Notes under the pieces: generated by a model
Told to the model about the DNA's origin: nothing
The model's database searches: none
What the model saw: only the letters and a program-made list of their open reading frames with translations
Assembly (NCBI GenBank): GCA_037952775.1
Contig: JBANAY010000004.1
Coordinates: forward strand, 3,596,001 to 3,660,000
From: Clonostachys chloroleuca
Lineage: Eukaryota > Ascomycota > Sordariomycetes > Hypocreales > Bionectriaceae
Length of the DNA: 64,000 nt
Direction: 5' to 3'
Shown here: positions 34,095 to 46,883 of the stretch, piece after piece
Layout of the letters: each line of letters opens with the position of its first letter
Numbering within the stretch: the first letter of the stretch is position 1
Program-made: the position numbers and the translations under genes

Positions 34095-35063
34095 ATGCGT
34101 CTTTTCGGAATTCTCGCCGTCCTGGTGTCTCTTGCATCATGCTTCACCAATCCAATCCGTCGGCCTACAGGCTCCGACCCTTTCATCACTTGGTCCGGAG
34201 ACGGGTACTATTACCTGTTGACGACCACATGGACCACAGTTGAGATTGCTCGGGCGTCGACCATCGATGGCTTGAAGTCGGCCTCGCGAAAGGTCATTTA
34301 CCAGTCCTCAGAGTCGTCGCGATGCTGCAACGTCTGGGCGCCCGAGGTTCACTGGCTCGGCAACAGGTGGTATGTCTACTTCACGGCGGGCAACGGTAAC
34401 AACCTCGACGGGCAACGGATGCACGTTCTGCGTGGAGGAACAACACCCTGGGACTCTTACACGTACGTCGGGAGGATTGGCCCAGATCAGTGGAACATCG
34501 ATGGGTCGATCCTACGGACCAGCAACTTCGGGAATTTCTTCGTCTCCAGCTGCTTCAACGGCGCAACGTACCAGTCCATCTGCATCCAAGCCCTCGGCAG
34601 CGACTACGTGTCGACGACCGGGTCGGTGTCCCTCATCTCACAACCGACCCAATCATGGGAGAGGGTGTCGCATCCAGTCAACGAGGGCCCGGCAGCCTTG
34701 TACTTTGGCGGCAAGACCTACCTTGCGTACTCGGCCTCGTACTGCTGGTCGGGGAGCTACTGCGTCGGCCTGCTGACATGGGACGGGGTGACAAACCCGA
34801 CGAGCGCGGGCGCGTGGAGCAAAAGCAGCGGATGCGTGCTGAGCTCGGCCAACGGCAATTATGGCACCGGGCACAACAGCTTCTTCCAGAGTCCCAACGG
34901 GCAAGAGACGTGGATAGCGTTTCACGCTACGACCACGTCCGGCGGAGCCTGCGACGACACTCGCTACACCATGGTGCAGCCTCTCAGCGCCAACAGCAAC
35001 GGGAGCCCCAACTTCGGAACGGCTGCATCCTTCTCGACATCGTTCAACGAGCCGAGCAAATGA
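34095..35063 (+). CDS. Secreted GH43-type alpha-L-arabinofuranosidase/exo-arabinanase
   Basis: A single-exon gene for 322 aa. An ATG at 34062 would add 11 residues, but from ATG 34095 (AAAAATGCG) the chain begins with a clear signal peptide (MRLFGILAVLVSLASC), so I chose this start. All three acidic residues of the GH43 five-bladed propeller are visible: the base Asp in GSDPFITW near the start, the pKa-setting Asp in WNIDGSIL, and the acid Glu in NEGPAALYFGG. The family cleaves arabinan or arabinoxylan side chains outside the cell; similarity is to the exo-1,5-alpha-L-arabinofuranosidase branch (GH43_26-like), which is from memory and less sure. The GH93 enzyme at 58.7 kb would act on the same arabinan. 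Confidence 0.88.
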   Translation: MRLFGILAVLVSLASCFTNPIRRPTGSDPFITWSGDGYYYLLTTTWTTVEIARASTIDGLKSASRKVIYQSSESSRCCNVWAPEVHWLGNRWYVYFTAGNGNNLDGQRMHVLRGGTTPWDSYTYVGRIGPDQWNIDGSILRTSNFGNFFVSSCFNGATYQSICIQALGSDYVSTTGSVSLISQPTQSWERVSHPVNEGPAALYFGGKTYLAYSASYCWSGSYCVGLLTWDGVTNPTSAGAWSKSSGCVLSSANGNYGTGHNSFFQSPNGQETWIAFHATTTSGGACDDTRYTMVQPLSANSNGSPNFGTAASFSTSFNEPSK

Positions 35064-37209
35064 GGACCGGCGGCGGCGTGCGGCGGTGGCGGGGGTTATC
35101 GATGCAGAGGTGCATCCTGTCGTGGTTGGTGTGTCATGCGATGTGGGAGATGTGGGATGGGAGGTTCAGCGAGCCATGTAGCGCAGGCGAGCGAGTCGTA
35201 ATACCAGCAGGTAATAGGTCTGCCTGGTAAGTGAGTGGGAAATGAGTACATACAGGCAATGCAGAGCGAAAGCCGGGGGGTGTGGAGGTGGAGGAGAGGA
35301 AGAGGGCAGATGCTGCTGTTTTTGCTTTTTCCTTGCACGTTTCTTCTGCTTTGTCACGATGCTGCACTGCTTTAGCTCTGGGCTGTGATTGCTCGTTTCT
35401 GAAAAAGGCATCCACGCACAGTACGAACGTGGTGACCCTTGCACTTTGATTTGATGGACCCTCTGTGCTGATCTCGATGTTCGTGCTAGCTGATGCTCGT
35501 TTAGAGGGCGGATGGGTCGGCGATGCAGAAGCTGTAACACCCCCACCCTCAGATGCAACACGTGTACGCACAGTCTGGACAGTGCGAGCCCTGGTCCAGT
35601 GTTTCCTAGCAAGGGCAATATGCAGCACCGCAGCAGAGGAAACAAGGTTGGCCGTATCGAGGTGAAGCTCATGCATGCGCTGGGCCAGGGAGGGATTAGC
35701 CCGGACCAGCGTGGCCAGGTTACACACATTGCGTGCGATTTTCTGCAGGCTCCCTCGTCTAACCGTTAATACGCCCATGGGGGGAGGGACCGGAGGATCG
35801 TCTGCTGTGAGTGTGATAGGAGGCGGAGGGCGAGAGGGGACCGAGCGAGGACCGAGCGAGCAGGGCCCCTGACGAGGAAAAAGAAAAGAAAGAAGCAATA
35901 AATCGCCCGCGAGAGGGGGCAGCTGGGAGTTGAGATGTGACGGTGCGCATGCACGCGAAGGGCAAATCTGGCAGCCAAGGCAGCTCAAGCCAGGGCGACC
36001 CGGCATAATTCATGGACGCGCCGATCGTCGACCTACCTGAGAAGGAATTGCAACTGTGAATGTGTATGAGCGTAGATAGGCGGCAAGCTGGGAGCCAGGT
36101 AGGCGCATGCAGAGGCGGCTTGGTTTCATGCGCCGGGCTCATCTCCATCAATTGTCACGGGTTTGGCGATCGATCAATTAAAGTCGAATCAAGCCGAGAC
36201 GCGCATGGTCGTATCCCCACCCCCGTCAGCGGTGGTCGCCGTCGCTGGCTGCGTTGTGCTCTGCTGCTGGAAGAATACAACATATCCAAGGGGGAGGGAG
36301 GAAGGGTAGTGCTGGGAGGTGAGACAACAAGACTGAGTCGAGGAGAAAAGAGGGGCCGGCAAGGCACAGAAACTCGGCCTGAGCCGGCCGTGAGGAAGGG
36401 ACGGTCGGTGGCCACACACGTCGCAGCGAAGGAGCACCCAGGCGACGAGCCTTTACCGTGCCTGCCCGAGAGTGCGCCATCGCAGCACCCGCGATAGGAG
36501 GAGATAGGCGGGAGACCGCAGTGTTTGTTAGAGCTCCTGCACAAAATATCTGTTATCTTGCAAGTTCGCACGGCAGCTCCCGCTAGGCCCGATATGGCCG
36601 GCATGCCCCACCCAGCTGGATGCCTGAGATGTCGGGTGGCCAATCACACGCCGCCGAGCCCTTCCCCGCGCCTGGAATCCCATCACAAGGCACTAAAAAA
36701 CCAGCGTGATGCCATTTTCCGAGCTGACACACTCCCAGGTCCGTCCTCTGCTCAGCCCAGCACCGCACCACAACGCACACGCACAGCACAGCACCGCACG
36801 CCCACCAAGCACCAGCAGCAGCAGCGACGTCCGTCCAAGCACATCAGTCCCGTCCGCATCGCTGCATCGCCTGCCCGAGGCTACCATCTATCCCCATCCC
36901 ACCCCCAGATCCATCTTAGCTCTTCCATCATCTAAGGGACCGCCCGTTCCGTTCTGCTGCCGGGCCCAGTCTTTCCCTTTGTCGTCTGCTCTGCTCGGCT
37001 CAGCTCAGTGCTTATCTATAGTCTTGACCGAGTCGCCAGGCTTGCGTCCTCGCTCTCTCGCCCACCGCGACCCTCTCCCATCCCAATTACCTTAGCTGAA
37101 CTGGCCCTCTACGCCCTGAGCCCTCTGCCACCTCTGTCTGTGCCTGAGTGAGCTCACCGTCCACCCTGCCCCCCGCCAGTGCGCGCGTGCAAGGCTAGAT
37201 GATGCTTCA
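35064..37209. other. GC- and CT-rich region upstream of the regulator gene
   Basis: Many overlapping open frames on both strands come from the skewed composition (C/T-rich on the plus strand, especially 36.8-37.1 kb) and look like noise. An exact 11-bp tandem duplication (GACCGAGCGAG twice) lies at 35839-35860. The likely role is a long promoter and leader of the zinc-cluster gene at 37210. Confidence 0.5.
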
Positions 37210-40098
37210 ATGGACAACCAGGCCGGAGAGCAGAAGCCGAAGCAGCGTCGCGTGGCCGACCGTGAACGCAAGCGCGCTGTAAGAGCGTGAGTTGTGCCTC
37301 TCTCTTTTGTCTTCTACCACCTTTCACTGTTCCTTTGGCCCTGCTGGTTGTCATATGATGCGACGGCTATGCTATATGCCATGCCATGCCACCCTTCAGC
37401 CGCCCCTCCTTCCGTCCACCCATCTCCGTCTCTACCGAGGAGCCCATTCCGGTTGCCCACCACGGAGGTAGATCTGCATCCTATGTGACGGACGAAGAAC
37501 TGACTCTGGATCTTCTACTAGGTGCGATGGTTGTCGTCGCCAAAAGGAAAAGTGCGATGGTGGCGTCCCATGTCGGCGCTGCATTCGTCTCCGGAGACAA
37601 TGCGAGTTCCACGGACCGACCATTCGCCAGGCTATCCCGGGTCTAGAGCCCGGCATTAGGTGAGTGCGAGCCAATTGCGAAGTGGACAGTGCCATATGTA
37701 TTGTCCAGACTCTCCTTCTTTCTCTGACTAGTCGTCCTCTCTTTCAGGCCGCAGGTTCAACCCCATGACAATGCGGACGCAGCTCAACGACTAGCTTACA
37801 TGGAGAAGCTGCTCGCCCATTATGTCGGCGATAATGTTCCTATGGACACGGACAACCTCCGTGGCATGGTCGAGGCAATTGAGAAAGACCAAAAGATGGA
37901 TATCGTCGACCAGCAGCCGGCATCACCAGGCACTGATTATCTTGAAAACGAGGATGGCAACGTGGATGAAGTCTTCACTGTCAAGGCCCTCGGGAACAAT
38001 ATCACTCGTAAGCTCCTCTTCCTCTCAATACCTGGCCAATTGCATTCTTACTTACCATTATCTGCAGACTACTCCGGCGAATTCTCTCACTGGAACTTCT
38101 CCATGAGAATCAAGGAGTGGATTGAGCAATGCATCCCTGAGCATCGCAACGTACGAACCCCCACCGTGACCGCCCCCTTGTCTTTACGTCTTTCTTACTC
38201 TTAATGCCCTTTAGGAGAACGGCGAAGTCCCCAATTTCAAGGAATACTACCGCGCGGAGGAGCTGCAGTCGCCCTCTGGAATGATATCGGCAATTGGTGC
38301 CCTCCCCCTCGTTATGTCGCCGACTTCCTGGTGCAGGCATTCTTCAAGCACGCCGAGACCAATTATTTCTACGTCGAAAAAGGCTGGCTTTTGGAGAAGT
38401 TGGAAATTGCGTACGAGCACTCCTCCGCCTTCACGCGACGGGACGTTGGCACAGTATGCATTATCTTCATCGTCCTTGCCATCGGCACACAATACGCCTA
38501 CCTCGACTCTCTGACAGAAAACGGCGGCGACCAGACCCAAGGAGGATCCACCGGCCCATTCTCCGAGGATGCAATCGGCGTCATGTTTTACCAACAGGCG
38601 TGCAAACTTGTTCCAGATGTCATCACCCTCTCGTCGCTTGAGAGTGTCCAGGCCTGTCTTCTCATCGGCATCTACACCCTCCCCCTTGACGCCTCTGGGT
38701 TATCTTACATTTATCTTAATCTGGCTGTTAAGCTGGCCGTACAAAATGGAATGCACAGAAAGTACCCTAACGAGGGTCTGGACCCAGTTGTCCACGAAAC
38801 GCGCAATCGTGTGTGGTGGACCGCCTACACGACGGAACGGTTTGTGCCCATCTCCCATGTGTCCCCATATTACCATACTGACAACTTTGCTCAGGCGTGT
38901 TGGTATTTTCCATGGCCGGCCGACTTCCATCTCTGGAGCAGACGTTGATACCGAAATGCCCATCGAGCGGTCTGACATATGGCCCCAGCGGTCATCTGTC
39001 TACATCGCCGCCATGCTTGCGACATTGCAATTGCACCAGTTGCTAGCAAGAATATCGCAAGAGATGTGGGTGTTCGTCTCTTACTGCAAATTCTCCCATG
39101 TTCAATTGCTGACTCTGTAACTCAATAGATCTACACTCAAAGCTACACCAAAGCACAGCCCTGGAGACACCATGAACCGTCTCGTCGAGCTGAAAAACGA
39201 CCTTCACAAATGGTGGGGTGGCCTTCCTAATGAGGTCTTCTGCAAGAACCCCCCACCGCATGCAAAACCCAGCCGATCCGACATGCATCTGAAACTGGAG
39301 TGGTGCCTCGTGCGCATGTTTACTGGGCGGCCGTTCATTTTTCTTCGTATGCCTTCACGAAGCAGCGCCAGCTCATCAAGCTCACCCAATGATCTGCCTC
39401 ATCGCAGCAGCTTCAGCAGCAGCACCCGCAAGCTCGACTCGAAATCCATCCTTGTCGCCGACTGTGTTGAGGCCTCGCTTACCGTGATTGACACGTGTAA
39501 GCTCCTCCGGAATACCATCGGCCTCGCCCGCGCCTCTTACACCGAGTTCAGCGCTTGCCGCGCTGCCCTGCTCGTCATCATCACGCAATGCCTCCAGGAG
39601 AAGACGGAGAGACTACGGCAATGCCTACGAGACGGGGTTTCAATGATCAAATTGATGTCCGCGGGCGGCGAGTCAGCGCGCTCGGAGGCATCGCTCATTG
39701 AACTCTTTGAGCGGGCCATTGCTCGACTCGACGCCTCCTTCGACAACGTCGCATCCTCGTCCGAATCCGACTATGCGCGATTCAAGAAGTGGGAGATGTT
39801 GTGGAAGAATGACTCCCCTGGCACCGACACCAGGGGTGGCCCATCCGTGCCAGACACTCCTGCCCCCATCCCCCCACCCCTCAGCAACCTTTTCAGCGGA
39901 GCTGGGCCGTTTGATCGAAACACGGTGCCTGGAATGACACCATCAACGGCGGTGGACTGGAATTTCGCGTCATTCCCGCAGACGATGGACGAATTCTCAT
40001 CCATGTTTGGCCACAGCGGTTTCGGACCCAGCCCCGGCGACATGTCCAATCCTCATGGTCTCAACGGGGGCGGCCCAAATGCTTGGATGGGGCCCTGA
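37210..40098 (+). CDS. Zn2Cys6 transcription factor, seven exons, one frameshift
   Basis: Exons are 37210-37286, 37522-37659, 37748-38007, 38068-38150, 38215-38839, 38895-39065 and 39129-40098. The nuclear product of about 774 aa has a basic start (KQRRVADRERKRAVRA), then a zinc cluster with C-x2-C-x6-C-x5-C-x2-C-x6-C (CDGCRRQKEKC, CRRCIRLRRQC), a fungal-specific regulator domain (PF04082 type, with ERRVGIFHGRPTSIS) and a low-complexity tail (PAPIPPPLS, Gly/Pro/Met-rich). Intron 1 (235 nt) lies just before the first Cys. Exon 5 opens in one frame but continues in another: the family sequence LPPRYVADFLVQAFFK needs one more base in the C run at 38304-38308. With that base all exon phases close, so the break is a 1-nt deletion, real or an assembly error. 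Targets are unknown. Confidence 0.85.
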
Positions 40099-42294
40099 GT
40101 GGGACCGAGCATTAATTAATATTGGCAGACAAGGCTTTGCTTGCCTGCACCTGTCTGAGTGTCACGTCACCCTGCTCTCTCGCTGGGGCCACTCTGCCAA
40201 AAGTCGGTGCGCAGTCATGAGATGGTTGCATGCCGCTAGTTGCTACAGAGTGTGCAGTAGATTCGGCCAACTCAGATGGGTTAGAAGCGCGAGTCAGCTG
40301 GATGGGATAGATGATGATCCTCGGAAACATACGAACTCAATTGATGGGAATCAGACATATGATTTTTCTTTCTTTCACGGCGGTAGGAGTTCTTCGCAAT
40401 CTGGAGCACTGGGAACGCATTTGGATAAAGGGAAAAAAAAAAAAAAGAAAAGAAAGAAAAATCCAGCGATGTTTTTTGGATAAATATTGCAACGCGTATC
40501 TATCGGTTTTTGTGCGCTGAGCTATTGGCGTCTACATGGGGCGATGGGTTAATAGTGGCGGTTTGCCAAGCAGAGCCGTCACTGCAACTCCCAATCCACC
40601 CCCAAGACCAAGCTCATCCTCTCGGTAGCAGTTGCTCTCCGGGTCTCGCTGGCGAATAGAAGGGGCAAAAAGAAAAGAAAACCAAGCTAGAAGAGGAGGT
40701 GGGCATAGGAAGAAAGCGATGGAAATCGTGAGGAGTTCAGGAACAAGAATGCTGCCTGCAATCGTTTGTCATTGCAGCCCTTCAAACCATATCCATGGAT
40801 GAGCTTCGGAGTCTCGGGATATCCTTGCATTTTGCATCGAGGCACGTCGCAGCCAGCACAGCTTTTCCGCCGAGCGCCCCCGTTCCGGGATCATTTGCGT
40901 GAAGCACGAATCGTTTCTTTTTTTTATCATTTGGGAGGAAAAACAAGGTGTGCGGCATTGTGATGGATGGAATTTTTACCAAGACTGAATTTTAATTGTT
41001 GATTTTTTATCACTGCGCTTACTTTATCCTCGTATCAGGAGAGGGTCCGGACGGTAAGCTTGGATGGAGATGTGGTCAAACCTCATTCATTTAATATGAA
41101 CCATCTCAATTGATGGACCCTTTTCAATATACTTCACGTCACAGCTCAAGTCCAAAGAAGGTGGGAGAGGAGCGAAAATGTCATCGATTGCGGTGACCTG
41201 AACCTTCACGTCGCAGGCGATTCTGGTGGGAGATGAGTTCTCGCGATGGGCTGGCATTGTCCTTCAAGCCGCGCAAGCCCGTCCAGCGATGGCCTGTTCA
41301 TCAAGCAGCATGTTTTCACATCGAATAATGTTGATCACACTGCACTACAGGCGCTCCGGAGACGCATCTGAACACGAGGCCACAACACCTTGACCCTAGC
41401 CTCGGGTGTTGCGCAGATGATTTAACTGAATGATCGTTATCTGTATTTCAAAAGGCTTGTCTGCTGTCTTTGTATATTTATAGCATACCAAACGGCTAAC
41501 AGAACGGAATGAACCGCCAGCTGCGGTTCCAAGAACAAGAATATGTTTTCTTCTATTATTTTTTGGGGGGCTTTTGCCGTATGCAAGGGATATCCCAAGA
41601 TCGGGCCACACGTGGCTAGATCCACACGATTATGTTTTCTTCTATGTATCCTCGTTCATCCGGCATACAATCCTGTCCTCTCATCCCTCCAACGTGAACA
41701 GTCTTGATGCTTTTATACACACCCATTATGCCCCTCTGTTAACGCGTGCGGGCAATCGAAAAAGAATGTTTCTTGGTGCGATATTTCTCCTGGTCCCATG
41801 TATAGCATACCTTCTTTCGACTAGCTCAACATCAAACATCATGCTTGAAAATGGACGGAGGTAGGAAGGCAATAATTGATAACTTGAAGTAAGTTAAACC
41901 ACATCAGTTAAATCGCATTGGGGGTATTGTAGATCGAAATTGAAGATGTTGGGCGAAGGGCGAATGGAGATGGACCTTGAACAGACGGAATACTAGAGTT
42001 CTGGCTGTGGGAGGATACCTGTATCTAGTAGGCAGTCATATGTTTGCATACATATGAAAAAGTATCTTGCCTAATTCTTACGGGCATCTCATCATGGAAA
42101 TTTTGATGAAGAATTTGGGATATTTGGAGTTTGATGAATCCTCGCCATGGTAGGTAATGATGCATGTGTTTGGAAATTAGGAGAATCTATAATCTATTTG
42201 CCTATATACCCGATAAACATCAACGCAAATTGACAGTATGGATATACGTTATATATACAAATGTCATTTCTTGTGCAGAATAACCTTAAAACTC
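40099..42294. other. Intergenic region between convergent genes
   Basis: No gene is supported. It holds the 3' ends of the regulator (+) and the MFS gene (-). An A14 run lies at 40433-40446, inside a 35-nt purine tract. Confidence 0.5.
40433..40446 (+). repeat. Poly-A homopolymer
   Basis: Fourteen consecutive A residues, followed by AAAG-type units. This is the longest A run I noticed and its exact length is uncertain in any assembly. Confidence 0.9.
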
Positions 42295-44111
42295 TTACAA
42301 GTTCTTGATTTCGTACTTGGTGCGAAGCTTTTCGCCGTATCGTTTGATAAGAAATGAGACCGGAATAAGAGGAACGGCAATCAAACCAAGCATTGTATTG
42401 CCCCATCCCAATCCAAGTTTGTCGTACATCTTGAGCCCACAGAGCGGAAGAAGGGCACCTGCAAATGATCGAATGATAGTGTTCGATGCAAGAGCGGAGG
42501 CCGAGTATGTCTCGAAAGAGTCAACAAGGTAGACGCAAATTGTCATGAAGCAGATGAGATTAGCTTTAGAGAGAGTTAGCCCTATTCAGACGAATTGAAT
42601 GAAGTCATTCTTTGAGGTTTCTCTAACTTACCAATACCGATGATGACCAGGCCTATGATGGGGCCTATCCAGTGCGTTACATGGTGTGCTGTCCAGCCGT
42701 AGATGAAGAAGCCAATAGGGAAGATGAGTGCACCGTATGGAAGAATCTTCAGCCGGACCTCGGGCTTCAGGCCGCCGTTTTCGATTGACCGTTTGACCTC
42801 CCTTTGAGCATCCCAAGCAAAGATGCCCATGCCAATGATACAGCCGACGCCCAAACCCAAATATACCAAGCCAACAGTATTCGTGGAAAACTTATAGGTG
42901 CTCTCAAATACGAAGGTGACAGAGGTAAAGAGAAGGTAAAGGTATCCATAGCAGAGACCTAAATAAATAGCGAAGATCGCGCATAGGGGAGAGAATAACA
43001 GCATTTTGGAGGGCCGGATAATAGAGTGCTTGAACAACTCGGTCTTGGTTCTCCCGCCATCCATCTTGGAACGCAGATTGGGATTCCCAGTCTCTTTCCT
43101 TAGGCGCGCCGCCTTGTGAGATAGCACAATGGGCGCATAGCTCTCGCGCATGAGAGCGGCCATGGCGATAGTAATAGCACCCGCAACAATGGAGATGAGC
43201 CAAAAGTCCCACCGCCAACCCTTAGACTCGGTGAGGAACCCTCCAATGACGGGGCCGATGATGGGACCGATCAGAGGACCAACGGTAAAGACAGCCATGA
43301 CACCAGCCCGTTGCTCGGGGGTGAACATGTCGGCGATACTCCCACCACCGTTCGTCATGGGCGCGGCGCCAAACGTACCCGCAAGGAAGCGAAACACGAT
43401 GAGCGCCCCCATGGACGGGGCCTTGGCGCAGGCGATGGTAAAGGCGAGGAAGAAGACGTTGCAGAAGTGGTAGACGGGGACGCGACCGACCATTTCCGAG
43501 AGAGGAGCCAGCACCATGGGCCCGAAGGCGAAGCCGAGAACGTATACGGAGACAACGAAGGCGGCAAGCTCTGTGTTTGTAGTATTGAATTCCTGCAATA
43601 CCAATGGTACTCCTGGCGCAAAGATGGAGGAGGCGAGAGGCTCGACGAAGGTGAGGAGACTTATCAGGGCACAGTTGCTCCATTTCACCCAGTTGGGCCA
43701 ATTGAGAGGGTTCTCAGGATCATCAGGCCCATCCCAAAACACTATATTACTGTCAAGTGACGCTGCCTCCATTTCCTTGTCGTTCGCGGAACTGGTTGCT
43801 TTCTCGGGTCCCTTTTCCAGATACGTGTTTTCTTGAGAAGGACTCGAGGATACCTGCGCGCTGTCATCCCCTTCGTTCGATTTCGTTGTTGCTGCCGGCG
43901 GGTTTGTGTCCGTGTCGCTTAAGTCTTCGTCCGGCTTCGCCCCCGTGCTGGATTTATCGTCATCGCCCCGGATGGTAGCTGTTCAGGTAGACGAATTAGT
44001 GAAATCCTTTGTCCCAAATTGAAGGAAGCGGAACGTGGCATTTTCAAAGGACTGACAAAGTAAAGAATTACCAACCGAGTTTGTGGGCTTGGGTTGCGGA
44101 TCTGCTGCCAT
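42295..44111 (-). CDS. MFS transporter, DHA1-like drug:H+ antiporter
   Basis: Exons on the minus strand are 44111-44072, 43978-42632 and 42563-42295; introns of 93 and 68 nt have CTAAT and CTAAC branch points. The 551-aa product has a hydrophilic N-terminus of about 110 residues (Ser/Asp/Glu-rich), then NPLNWPNWVKW, the entry to twelve membrane helices. Motif A appears as APLSEMVGR, and the exporter motif C region as GPLIGPIIGPVIGGFL. The C-terminal exon holds helices 11-12 and ends KYEIKNL. This is the plasma-membrane multidrug or polyamine exporter branch (Flu1/Tpo-like); the substrate is not predictable. The ATG at 43772 is also in frame, but the upstream sequence stays open and splices cleanly to a start at 44111. 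Confidence 0.88.
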
Positions 44112-46220
44112 GGTAACCGCTGCTGCAATGAGCCAGAATTAAAGTAATTAGTCAAAACATTAATTATGAGGCTCAAATAATTGAATTCTAGAGCACCAAG
44201 ATTACACAGACGAGAGAATCTTAGGTTACATAGGGGCTGTGGCTTATAAACATCTGGTCTGGGGAATATCTGAACGAATCCGAAGGCTCAGACTGGGATA
44301 AATACGTGTATTCGCAGCAATACGCCGTTATTGGAGGAGAAATCTTCAAATACGTGTAAGCTCGCACTTTTTCCTCTGTTTTGGCGTTCCCGACATGACA
44401 TGGTCTGTCCTTTCGTTATCGCTCTCGTGTTGGGGCTCGCTTGTGATCACCGATCAGGCCATGCGAGAGGCACATGTTCCGAGAAATAAGCTCAACAGGT
44501 TACGGCGTTTACAAGGGCCAGATGTACGATTAGGGTTGCAATGTAGTAACGGGTATGTGCCCATGGGTTTGCTTAGTACATATTGCAATCAAATGGCAGG
44601 ACAGGGAGGCAGCTGAGATCTTAAATAAACAATAAATGCGAACCCTGTACAACATCATATCTTCATGCAAACAGATTGTAGCGTCAAATTCCAAGATCTT
44701 CTGACAATGTCTGGATTTGACCAATCCAGATCTTTTGACCACTAGATTCAGTGAAACATGGCCTGATCTAAGAAGATAGACACCCAGACAATGTTATCGA
44801 ATGTTTTTCTTGACTCTTTAATCCAGTCATATCTGACCATTGATTTAGCGAGTTGGAACTCTGAGCCGCGGATCTTCTCGTTTTCTCTACTTGAATATCA
44901 CTCGTGTCATCTAGCTGTTTCCGTATGCTGTACCATTCGAATCTTAGCCCGTTCACTGATCATTTTCATGGTCGTTTTCCCTTCATGTTTGAGTTAGGCC
45001 CCCTGTCAGATATTGAGATTTAATAGCGTTGGTGTGATACGTAAATGTAGTCAAAAGTTTCGTACTAGTTGTCGATAAATTTGCGAACACACAAACCCTT
45101 ACAAGGTTGGTTAGAACATCTTGTACAACATGACATCTTATGACTTTTCAAAGTTCGAGAAATTGTGCGATTTCTGTTCTGAGCTGTGAAAGATAGACGA
45201 TTAGTCTAGCCTAGTATAAGCAGTATGCAGCAAAGTCCCTCCATTACCGCAACCACCCATTCGTTCAATTACGAATTAATCAAATCCCACAGACTGAACA
45301 GACCCACAGATTAATAGGTTGGGAAGAAGGATGTATCGGCAAGAAAAGCGACTGAACTGAAAAGAAAGAATTAAGTCCCTCATTGGCTATCTCTTTATAA
45401 TGCGAAAGACGGTTCGCGCGACCGAATCGATTCAAGATGCTATTGCCATTTTACGCCGCGCGCCACGAAGATTTTAATACTCACCAAAAGACAGGCTCTC
45501 GGTGGACTTCATACAGGCTGGTGGAAATATCAGGTTTTGCCGCGGGTTTGCATGTTTTGATGAAGTGTTGACAGCTGGGTGAATGTAACCATAACTTGCG
45601 TACTTCATAAGCAGCTGTCACGTAGGTTCACAATTGATATCAAGAAAACCTGTCACACTAATGAAAGTCTGGGGAGAGAAATTGGCAATATAAGGCCAAA
45701 TGAAACACCCAGAGTAGCATCAATCCTTGTCACACCCATGTTAACAAAAGGGAGGTGGTCTGATGCAGCGACGGAGGATTCAATTGTCCAGCAGTCTGAA
45801 AGCTAGAGCATTCCGTGTTAGAGATTGGCTAAAATTGATTGAAGTTTGTTCAAGATAGCTGCATCCGACCATTTTGGTCGGCTGTTAGATAGAGTAAGTC
45901 GGTACTTGGCCATCGCAGATGCATTGTTCACCTGCAACCGTGCCGCGCGGGTCCGTCGCCAGATAACTTAGAAATGTGCATCCTGAAACACAATACAGCC
46001 CCTACATTTAGGCCCTTTAGGTGTCATCCTTGAAAATCGGTTTGCATGAGACATGGGGGACGTCAATCAAGGCGCAGAGCTCTTGGCTTTTCCGCTGCTG
46101 GATTCGTTCTGGATATGATGTCTTTCCTCGGCGAAGAAGTCGTGATAGCCTAGATGCAGCTAATAATATCAACCTTACACCAGACATTCAATTGAAGCTG
46201 CTATTCCACTGGATGGACAT
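44112..46220. other. AT-rich intergenic region
   Basis: No gene is supported. The left end is the promoter of the MFS exporter gene. Confidence 0.5.
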
Positions 46221-46508
46221 TCATTTGCTGCCAGGGCATTTATGGTGCCGTCCTAACGTAAATATCCTCAAACGCTTAAGTGACTCACCAACGTTATGTG
46301 CACCGACAAGAGATGGCTTCAGCAAGCTCGACAGACCGATAAGTTCTGAAGACATATCGGTAATTTCCTTAGTAAGATCCATAATATCATGATATCGGGG
46401 CCTATGGAACAAGCAAAAATACCTGGATGTGATATTCAGGCATATCCTCATATCACCCGAGGTGGGCTTGGCCCGTTGCCGCGCGGGGCATCCTTGTCTC
46501 CAGCACAT
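46221..46508 (-). pseudogene. Possible remnant of a STAND/ankyrin N-terminal domain
   Basis: On the minus strand the stretch DLTKEITDMSSELIGLSSLL, then KPSLVGAHNVGESLKRL (about 46390-46270) resembles the helical N-terminal segment of fungal ankyrin and NACHT proteins (KEIxDLSSELxxLSxxL). Nothing before or after it continues the domain and the frame closes at 46221. I regard it as a decayed fragment, with low certainty. Confidence 0.3.
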
Positions 46509-46883
46509 TTATTCTATTGCAACACTGAGCGGTCTCAAGGGGTGCATGGTGTTTGATCCAACTGGCTACCGTAGGGAGGGCAAATACATTCGTCAACACT
46601 CGACATGGGTCATTCCTCTTCCCTCGGGGTCAACGCTGATCTATGCCCAGAACCGAATTGGCCAAAAATAAAGAACAAAACCAAATTCTAAGATTGTATA
46701 GATATTTAAGCATTGACATAACCTGTTTTTCGTAGAACGTCAATACTCTAATTGTGTCAACTCACTCCACCACAAGCTCTATAAGATCATCACGGATATC
46801 GACGACTATTTTGATTGAATAGCATTATCGCTACTTCCACTGCTAAAGAGGACGAATAACTTTTTTTTGACAAACTCGCCAAG
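46509..46883. other. Intergenic region with promoter of a broken peptide gene
   Basis: A plus-strand open frame at 46429-46671 shows no recognisable protein. A TATA-like element lies at 46780-46785. Confidence 0.45.
46780..46785 (+). promoter_or_regulatory. TATA-like box of the cysteine-rich peptide gene
   Basis: TATAAG lies 104 nt upstream of ATG 46884, suggesting the broken gene kept a normal promoter layout. Confidence 0.45.

Noticed and set aside
35134..36643. Long open frames on both strands (290, 187, 162 and 145 codons)
   Set aside because: They overlap each other in GC-rich, low-complexity DNA where stops are rare; the products are Pro/Ser/Arg-rich noise without domains.
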